Shown piece after piece: positions 1 to 6,500 of a DNA stretch of 15,117 nucleotides. The translations under genes and the position numbers were made by a program. The notes under the pieces are model-generated. The model saw nothing but the letters and a program-made list of their open reading frames with translations, made no database searches and had not been told where the DNA came from. How positions within the stretch are numbered: position 1 is the stretch's first letter; each line of letters opens with the position of its first letter. The stretch is from Chrysochromulina parva. Its lineage: Eukaryota; Haptophyta; Prymnesiales; Chrysochromulinaceae. The stretch covers positions 1 through 15,117 of the forward strand of contig PJAB01001351.1 in the NCBI GenBank assembly GCA_002887195.1. Reading direction: 5' to 3'.

Positions 1-155
1 CCGCGGCTTCGGTCGTCGCGCTGACGTGCGGGGTGTGTGTTGTTGGTGGGTTTGGTTGGTTGTGAGATTCGTCTGTGTGCCTTTGTGCGTCCGCGTGTCC
101 CGTGTGTCCCGTGTGTGTCCTGTGTGTCCCGGCTCCCCCCGGTGTCTTTGAACCG
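1..155 (+). promoter_or_regulatory. Upstream region and probable 5'UTR exon of gene 1
   Basis: No coding frame is supported here. The stretch is rich in G and T and contains a run of imperfect units at 94-129. It ends at a good splice donor (GTAAGC from 156). In the spliced mRNA a TGA at 149-151 would be in frame just upstream of the ATG at 283, so this exon would be untranslated. No clear TATA box is visible. The transcription start cannot be located by eye. Confidence 0.4.
94..129 (+). repeat. Short imperfect tandem repeat CGTG(TG)nTCC
   Basis: Four successive units of 7 to 11 nt (94-100, 101-109, 110-120, 121-129) share the pattern CGTG(TG)nTCC, differing mainly in TG number; the last starts with T instead of C. 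This looks like slippage-prone low-complexity DNA in the promoter or 5'UTR of gene 1. Confidence 0.6.
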
Positions 156-280
156 GTAAGCACGTGTGCCTGAGTGTGCACGCAATCAAAGTATCACCCG
201 GAAGAGGAAGTGCCAACGTAGATCATGCTGTAGGTTGTGGGAAGGAGATTTTCTTGTTTGATTCACACCTAGTTTTCTAG
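156..280 (+). other. Putative 5'UTR intron of gene 1 (125 nt, GT-AG)
   Basis: The donor is GTAAGC at 156 and the acceptor is TTTTCTAG ending at 280, preceded by a T-rich tract with a branch-like TTCAC near 262-266. The acceptor sits two bases before the ATG of gene 1. Joining 155 to 281 puts a TGA (149-151) in frame upstream, so the intron would lie in the 5'UTR. The unspliced DNA also has an in-frame TGA at 259-261, so the start codon choice does not depend on this intron. Inferred from splice-site strings only. Confidence 0.5.
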
Positions 281-282
281 AA

Positions 283-1829
283 ATGCCGGTTGCCTGCACC
301 TTCGCGAACACTTACGTGGCGTCGAGTGCACCTGCACCAGCAAGCGCGCGCTGTTCGTCAGCAGCAAGCGAGCGCGGCGCAGCTGTGCGCAGGAGAAAGG
401 TGACGATCATGGCGCCAGAGCCAACCGTGCATGAGCATGAGCCCTGTGAGGCCGGGCCGCCGCGGCGACTCTCGACCTCCTCGAGCTTCTTTGGAGCGGA
501 CACACACGTGCCACTCGTGAGAGCCGGGGTTCCGGGCGGCAGCGGCAGCGGCGGCGGCAGCAACGGCGGAGGCAGCGGCGGCGGCAGCAGCGGCGGCGGC
601 ATCGGCCAGCCCTCGTTCGCTCCTCCTCACGTCACGCTCGCCACATCCGCGCCCATCATGCCGGGTGCGGCGGCGGGAGCATCGCGGCGGCCAGGCGGCG
701 AGGAGGGTGCGAGCTGGGTGTGGCAGTGGTGCACCCAGAGTCGGATCGGGACGGCGACGGAGGCGGACTGGGTGCTCTACGCGGACGAGGTGATCGACGC
801 CCTCGAGGAGCTCTGGTGGGCCACCGACGACACCTCCGCTTTCCGGTATGCGCTCTCCCTCGAGGGCGACGAGCACAGCATCGCAATGGCATGCAAGGCG
901 GACGCGTTCCATAGGATGACTGGCGGCGTGAGCGTGACGTGGGTGCGCCGGCGCCAATTCGGCCCTCCGGTGCGAGAGCAGCTGCAGCGCCAGCGCCAGC
1001 TCCGCGACGAGGCACGTCAGCAGCGCGAGGCCGCCGCCGCCGGAGGTGGTGGCGCTGGCGGTGGCGGGAGCGGCGGGGGCGGCGCGGCGAGCAGTGCGAA
1101 GCGCACGGGCCACTTGAGCGGCGCGTCGGTGCGTGGCGGCGGGGCGGGGGCACCGCTGCCCCTGTCCATGGAGGAGCTGCGCGCGATCCACGCGCGGCTC
1201 GAGGCGGCGGCCGCGGCGGCCGAGGCGGAGGTGGTGGCGCTACCGGCCGACTTTGAGCGCGCGCTCGGCACGGCGCTGAGGAAGCAGCTCGATGGGGTGG
1301 GAGGGCTGCGGCTGCTTGAGCTGCTCCAAACTTGGGATCCCGAGCGCACGGGCCTCAAGCGTGTCGACTTCCGGCGGCACGTGCGCACCGGCCTCAAGTT
1401 GAGCGGCGCAACAAATGCGGAGCTCGACCGCGTGTTTGACGAGGTGACGGGGGGCGGCGGCGCGGCGCTCGCGGCGCCCAAGGCACTCAAGCCGCGCCTC
1501 GAGAAGGCCTTGGAGCGCGCGGCGACGCCCGAGCCGCTCGTAGCGGCCCTCGAGCAGCGTGCAGCCGCCAAACGAGGCGCGCTGGCTCCGGTGGAGAGAG
1601 CCCTCGAAGCATTAGCGGCCGTGCACGAGGCGGAGGCACTTGAGGAGGCGCAGCGAGAACGGGCGGTGCTCGCAGCACGGCGTACGGCGGCGGCGCTGCA
1701 GGCGGCGGTGGTCGAGGCGGAGAAGGCGCGGGCGGCCGAGGAGGCGGCGGCCAAGGAGGCAGCGGCTCTCAAGGAGAGAGAGGAGGAGAAACGGCAAGCG
1801 GCCGAGCGCGAGAAGCGCGAGACGGACAA

Positions 1830-1895
<66 letters not shown>

Positions 1896-2193
1896 AGCGA
1901 GGCGAGGGGGCGAGGGGCGAGCAGGCGAGCAAGGGCTTGTGGGCCGCCTCGCGGCTTCTCGCGCTCGGCCGTCGGGCAGGGGTGTCGTGCTGGGCGTCCA
2001 CCACGACTTCACGTGCGATCGATCGGGCATGAGCCCAATCGTGGGCACGCGCTTCCACTGGCGGGACCATGACTATGACTTGTGCGAGGCGGAGTGGCTC
2101 AAGTTACCCGCCGCCGAAAGGGCGGACTACGACGCCATCGCGCCCCCCCCCGGCAGCGCCGCCAATGGTGCGCGCCAGACGAAAGCAGGTTAA
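283..2193 (+). CDS. Multidomain protein: WWE-like, EF-hand-like, Ala-rich coiled coil, degenerate ZZ-like
   Basis: A 636-aa protein I cannot name. In order: a low-complexity N-terminus with a Gly/Ser linker (about residues 85-107); a WWE-like domain at about 144-224 (W145, W147, W163, Y166, the LEEL helix at 174-177, and the closing R222-R224), a fold that in other proteins binds poly-ADP-ribose or partner proteins; a degenerate EF-hand pair at about 340-400, whose first loop DPERTG (352-357) keeps D and G but is one residue short and whose second is almost lost; a coiled coil of Ala, Glu and Arg (about 425-515); a 23-Ala tract; and a ZZ-type module at 572-608. The ZZ-like part keeps the CDxSGMxPIxGxRF and DYDLCE signatures but has only two Cys (578, 601), so normal binding of two zinc ions looks impossible. 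ATG 283 is the first ATG after in-frame stops. ATG 409 (Met43) has a stronger Kozak-like context and could be the true start. No signal peptide or membrane segment is visible. A cytosolic or nuclear scaffold or ubiquitin/ADP-ribose-linked role is a guess. Confidence 0.75.
1831..1899 (+). repeat. GCG microsatellite encoding polyalanine
   Basis: Twenty-one uninterrupted GCG codons (1831-1893) are followed by GCA and GCG, giving 23 consecutive Ala in gene 1 between the coiled coil and the ZZ-like end. The purity of the run implies recent slippage, and its length is probably variable between strains. The tract also creates long spurious open frames on both strands. Confidence 0.95.
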
Positions 2194-2216
2194 GGTCAGA
2201 TTAAGGTTCAGATTAA
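2190..2216 (+). repeat. Short direct repeat at the stop codon of gene 1
   Basis: TTAAGGTCAGATTAA (2190-2204) is repeated with one inserted T as TTAAGGTTCAGATTAA (2201-2216), overlapping by four bases. The first copy contains the TAA stop of gene 1. It may be slippage or an A/T-rich 3'UTR element; no function is evident. Confidence 0.7.
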
Positions 2217-2527
2217 ACTCGGTGTGAAACGTCGAAAAAGAACGTCTCAACCGCGCAGGGGCCAGGGCCGAATATCGGTTAGGAGCAGGGAATGTCCACG
2301 CCGGTCGGCGGAACGTCGAGGAGGGCGCCTTACGCGCACGCCTCTCCAGGGCTTGCGCCTCTCCGGGGCTCGAAGGGTGTATATCGAAGGGGAAGGACCG
2401 CGACGAAACTGACGACTAACCTGTCGGCTGTGATTGGGTGTCGACTTCTAAACATTGGCTGTGAAAAGCTCAGAGCGAGGTCGTGCAATCTCGCTTTGGA
2501 ACGGGACTTTTTCCCGTGACCTCTCTG
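2194..2527 (+). promoter_or_regulatory. Intergenic region: 3'UTR of gene 1 and promoter/5'UTR of the FAS1 gene
   Basis: No coding frame with recognisable protein features is seen. It holds a 15-nt direct repeat CGCCTCTCC(A/G)GGGCT at 2339-2353 and 2356-2370, a possible TATA-like TATAT at 2380-2384 (about 145 nt before the FAS1 start), and ATTGGCT, a reversed CCAAT-like string, near 2454-2460. These last two are weak string matches and may be chance. Confidence 0.35.
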
Positions 2528-3269
2528 ATGTCCAAGCTAGTTCTCTCCGTCCTCATCGCCTCGGCGGCCGGTACGCATCAAACTTAGTCGGATTGGCGTG
2601 GACATTCCCTGCTCCTAGCTGCTGCATGCCCTCTTCTGACCCTCCGTATGCTCGGGACTCGCGGCAGGCTTCGCACCGCCGCTGTCGGTGCGCCATCGTA
2701 GCGTGCAGAATGTGCGGATGTGCGATGTGATGTCTGAGCTGCCCGCCGATGTGATGGAGAAGATCAAGGGACTGACACTGATGGAGGCTGCCGCTCTTAT
2801 CAAGGATATCGACTCGACCTTTGGCCTAGGCCCGAAGGACGATAAGCCGAAGCTCAAGGACATTGTTGACACTGCGGTGGCCGCTGGCGCTTTCGGCACT
2901 CTCGCCGCGGCGGTTGGTGCTGCCGGCCTCGTCGACACCCTCAAGTCTGCGGGGCCGTTCACCGTCTTCGCACCGACTGATGCCGCCTTTGCCAAGCTGC
3001 CGGCAGGCACCGTCGAGGAGCTCGTCAAGCCCGAGAACCAGGCGAAGCTCACCGGCATCCTCACGTACCATGTCGTCTCTGGCAAGGTCATGGCTTCGAC
3101 TGTCGTCACCATGGACGGCCAGAAGGTGAAAACCGTCAACGGTGCCGAAATCACCATCAAGGTCTCGAGCGATGGCGTGATGGTCGACGGCGCCAAGGTC
3201 ACGACGACCGATGTCGAGTGCTCCAACGGCGTCATTCACATCATTGACTCTGTCATCTTGCCGGCGTAG
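2528..3269 (+). CDS. Plastid-targeted protein with bL12-like N-terminal domain fused to a FAS1 (fasciclin) domain
   Basis: Gene model: join(2528-2570, 2668-3269), 214 aa. Residues 1-14 form a short signal peptide ([14 protein letters not shown]) followed by G15-F16-A17-P18, the Phe motif that marks the signal/transit boundary in red-lineage secondary plastids. Residues 19-31 are Arg-rich without acids, as in a transit peptide. Residues about 39-69 ([19 protein letters not shown], then STFG) closely resemble the helical N-terminal domain of bacterial/plastid ribosomal protein bL12, which dimerises and docks on uL10. The bL12 C-terminal domain is absent. Residues about 77-214 are one complete FAS1 domain, with the H1 motif [10 protein letters not shown] (113-122), YHVV (148-151) and the H2 motif [12 protein letters not shown] (202-213); FAS1 is an adhesion or ligand-binding fold. 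Unspliced, the frame would start only at GTG 2688 and lack the signal peptide. Stromal location is inferred. The bL12 resemblance is from memory of the family pattern, not an alignment. Confidence 0.8.
2571..2667 (+). other. Intron of the FAS1 gene (97 nt, GT-AG, phase 1)
   Basis: Donor GTACGC at 2571, acceptor GCGGCAG ending at 2667, and a branch-like CTGAC at 2636-2640, 28 nt before the end. The exon-1 frame meets a TAG at 2585-2587 if unspliced. Joining 2570 to 2668 gives a Gly codon and continues directly into Phe-Ala-Pro, reconstructing a textbook plastid presequence, which is strong support. The intron falls almost exactly at the expected signal-peptidase cleavage site. Confidence 0.8.
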
Positions 3270-3295
3270 AGGCTGAGCGGAGAACACGATCGCTT

Positions 3296-3333
3296 GTGGA
3301 GCCTTGCGCCGATCTGAGAGATCGGCTCTCCAC
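3296..3333 (+). other. Two-part hairpin downstream of the FAS1 stop
   Basis: An inner stem GCCGATCT (3308-3315) pairs with AGATCGGC (3319-3326) around a GAG loop. An outer stem GTGGAG (3296-3301) pairs with CTCCAC (3328-3333), with an asymmetric internal loop between them. All 14 pairs are Watson-Crick. It lies 27 nt after the FAS1 stop, so it could be a 3'UTR stability or processing element, or part of a separate RNA. It lacks a U-run directly after it, so it is not a bacterial-type terminator. Confidence 0.6.
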
Positions 3334-3472
3334 GGCCCAGAAAAGTTCGGGTGTGAGCCTTTTTATGTTCATGTGGCACATATCCACAAAGCTAAAGATG
3401 AGAAAGGATTCTCGAACGGCCCGATCAAACTCCTTGCTGCTGCTCTTCAACACAACGCGCACGACCTCCGGC

Positions 3473-3523
3473 CGGACCCCCAAGGACGGGGTCCGATCGA
3501 AAGCGCCCAACGCGGCGCTTTCG
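3473..3523 (+). other. Pair of adjacent perfect hairpins just upstream of the MORN start codon
   Basis: Stem 1 is CGGACCCC (3473-3480) with GGGGTCCG (3488-3495), loop 7 nt. Stem 2 is CGAAAGCGCC (3498-3507) with GGCGCTTTCG (3514-3523), loop 6 nt. Only two bases separate the hairpins, and the ATG at 3538 follows 15 nt after the second. If transcribed, these GC-rich stems would sit in the MORN 5'UTR and could limit ribosome scanning; as DNA they could be protein-binding palindromes. Confidence 0.6.
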
Positions 3524-3537
3524 CATTGGAGTTCTTT

Positions 3538-6500
3538 ATGGACGGTAGGGTTGGCCAGGTGGCTGTGGAGGCCTCGGCCGCAGCGACCCGAAGTTTGCTG
3601 CTGTCAGCAGAACCCATGCCGGCCGAGGATGCGTACGGTGAGCTCGACCTGCCGCCTCACCCGCTCCAGGGCCGCGCTGAGCGCTACCAGGGCGGTTTCA
3701 AGGACGATCAGCGCCACGGCCGAGGCACCTGCCTCTATCCCGATGGCGGCCGGTACACGGGAGAGTGGTCCATGGGTGCGATGGATGGTGAGGGCCGCTT
3801 CGAGTACGGAAATGGAGACGTCTTCGTGGGCATCTTTTCCAAGAAGCGCCGCGTGCGCGGCAAGCTCACGTGGGTGGCCTCGGGAGACGAATGTACGCGC
3901 GCCCTCCGCGAGAAGCCATCGCCACCATGGACTCGCGCCTGCACACCTCTCACCCTTGTGCTTGAGCCTGCGTGTGTGGTGTGGCACAGACGAAGGCGAG
4001 TTTGGCGGGCCGAGCGATGCGCCTCACGGCGAGGGCACGCGCCACTACGCGAAGGAGGATGTTGTGCATGTCGGCCGGTGGGCGAATGGCGAGCCCGAGG
4101 GCGAGGGCGAACGGCACGAGCGGCGGAGCGGCGTTCTCTACCGCGGCTGCTTCGCGGGCGCGAAGCTGCACGGCCAAGGCGAGGAGGTGCTACCCGGCGG
4201 CATGTGCGCCGGTGACGTGCCGGCCGGAGGCGCCGGCGCGCCGCGCGCAGTGGCGGAGAGGTACGTCGGCTCCTTTGAGCATGGGACGCGGCACGGGCAC
4301 GGTAGGCTCGAGCGCAGCGCGAAGGCGCACTGGTACGACGGCGCGTGGGTGAGCGCGTGGGAGGGCGAGTGGCTCGGCGGCGCGCCCTCGAACCAGTGCG
4401 CTGCCTTCATCGAGCGCTCGTCCGAGGGCGAAGCTGTGTACACTGGCGGCTGGGCACACGGTGCGCGCCACGGGCATGGTCGGCAGACAGCGCCGGGCGG
4501 GGGATGGTACGAGGGGACGTACCACCGCGGGCTGCCCGAGGGCGAGGGGACGGAGACGGTGCCCATGGGCGACGGTTCGGGTGCCCTCGAACTCTACCGC
4601 GGCACCTTTCTAGCCGGCCGCCGCCATGGGTACGGCGAGCTTCGCCGGCCCGGCGGGTGGGCGTTCCACGGACACTTTGTAGCCGGCGAGCAGCGCGGCG
4701 AGGGCGTCCTCTACCTGGGCGCCGCACTGGATGACGACGAGCATCCCACCGCTGCCGCCGCCTCTACCGCCGCCGCGAGCGCCGCCGCGAGCGCCGCCGC
4801 CTCAGCCGCCGCCTCAGCCGCTTCCGCCGCGTCCACCGACCGCGCCACTGACGATGACGAGGCGGGAAGCGTGCCGAGCAGCGGGCACGTGCGCGGCGCG
4901 GCTTTCATCGGCTTTGAGCTCCGCGGACCTGGCGTGCGCCGTTACGCCAACGGCGATGAGTACGAGGGCGAGCTTGATGGCATCGTGCCGAGTGGTCGCG
5001 GGCAGATGCGCTTTGCGGACGGTCGTGTGCTCGAGGCACATTTCGTACGTGGGCGGGCCGAGGGCGAGGCGATGCTCTCGAATGCACGCGGCGATGTGTA
5101 CCGAGGGCCGGTGGCCGCGAGCCAGCCCTCGGGGCAGGGCGAATGGCGCTCCGGCGTCGACTCGGCCACGTACGTAGGCGGCTTCGCGTGCGGCTTGCGG
5201 CACGGGCGCGGCGTGCTGCGCCTTGCCGATGGAGGCGCGATGGAAGGCGAATGGGCCGAGGGCGAGCTACAGGGCTATGCGGAGGTCAACCTCGCCGATG
5301 GCTTCCGGTACCGTGGCCGCTTTGTCTGTGGGCAGCGGCACGGGCACGGAGTCGCGTACGACCCATCCGGTGCGAGCTATGAGGGCGAGTGGGCGAGCGA
5401 CCTGCGCTCCGGCGAGGGGATGTGGGTGGCGGCGGCCACGGTCCAGTCCGGAGAGGGGCTGACTGGCAGCGATCGCGACGCAACGGGCGACGTGCCGACA
5501 CGCTACGTTGGCCAGTGGCGCGACGGGCGGCGAGTTGGGCAGGGCACCCAATCATACCTGAGCGGCGCGAGCTACGTGGGCGGCTTCGACGCGGCCGAGC
5601 GCTTTGATGGGCGCGGCGCTTACCATGGCGCCGACGGCTCGTCTTACGAAGGAGAGTGGCGCGCGGGCCTGCACCATGGCGAGGGGCACGAGGTGCTTGA
5701 CGACGGTACCGAGTACTCGGGCGGCTGGGTGGAAGGCGTGCGCGAGGGCGTAGGCCGACTGCAGATGCCCGATGGCGACGTGTGGGAAGGCGGCTTTGTG
5801 CGCGGTGCGATGGTCGGCCGTGGCACGATGAGCTACGGCGACGGGCGCGTCTACGAAGGCACGGTGATCGAGACGGCGGAGGTGGTCGAGGGGGGCGTGC
5901 CGCATGGCGAAGGCAAGCTCACCGACCTCGATGGCGAGTCGTACGAGGGTGGTTTCGTCTTGGGCGAGCGCGAGGGCCACGGAGTCATCAAGACGGTCGA
6001 CGGCGACCGTTTCGTTGGAACCTTCAAGGCGGGCAAGCGCCACGGGCCGGGCAAGCAGCATACGGCGGATGGCACGACCTTCGAGGGAAAGTGGGAGGAT
6101 GATCGTCTCACGGGCCAGGTCGTCGTGCTCGAGGGCGCGCTGTTCGCCTCGGATGCGGACGGGCGCGTCATCGGCGAGGTTGGCGCAGATGGTCTCGTGC
6201 GCCTGTCACACACCTTCGGCAACGGCGACGCGTACACGGGCGGCTGGGAGCGCGGTGGGCCGCAGGGCGAGGGTACGATGGCCTTCGCGGCGGGTGGCCG
6301 TTACGAAGGCCAATGGGCCCGCGGCCTCCCCGAAGGCCTCGGCACTTACCTCTTCCGTGACGGTGACCGGTACCTCGGCAGCTGGCACCGGGGCGCGCCA
6401 CACGGCGCCGGCCGCTTCGAGGGCGTCGACGGCGGCGTCTATGACGGCGGGTGGTTGGCGCCGGGCGAGGTCGCCAAGGAGGCTGCGGAGATGGAGGCGC

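Larger units (their letters stand above)
3270..3537 (+). promoter_or_regulatory. Intergenic region between FAS1 and MORN genes, rich in inverted repeats
   Basis: No supported coding sequence. The 268 nt must hold the FAS1 3'UTR and the promoter/5'UTR of the MORN gene. It contains five perfect inverted repeats: a two-part hairpin at 3296-3333; TGTGG/CCACA at 3372-3388; GAGAA/TTCTC at 3400-3413; CGGACCCC/GGGGTCCG at 3473-3495; and a 10-bp stem at 3498-3523. The middle part (about 3350-3410) is richer in A and T than the genes. No recognised RNA family could be matched by eye. Confidence 0.5.

Noticed and set aside
1017..2048. 343-codon open frame on the minus strand
   Set aside because: It is the Ala/Ser/Arg-rich mirror of gene 1, created by GC-rich codons and the GCG run; no domain is recognisable.
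2688..2690. GTG as start of the FAS1 gene
   Set aside because: GTG starts are not expected in nuclear genes, and splicing from ATG 2528 gives a complete plastid presequence.
2224..2730. Small open frames in the gene 1-FAS1 gap (62 to 91 codons)
   Set aside because: Basic, low-complexity translations overlapping each other and the FAS1 5' end, with no recognisable content.
2880..3269. Bacterial contamination or a bacterial FAS1 gene
   Set aside because: The FAS1 sequence is bacterial-looking, but the gene has a spliceosomal-type intron and a eukaryotic plastid presequence, so an ancient transfer at most.
3296..3989. The long open frame continuing upstream from the MORN array to a GTG at 3296
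   Set aside because: Its first 230 or so residues are Arg/Ser/Ala-rich with no MORN pattern, while the other frame carries clear MORN repeats up to 3892. The upstream part is a shadow frame plus intron.
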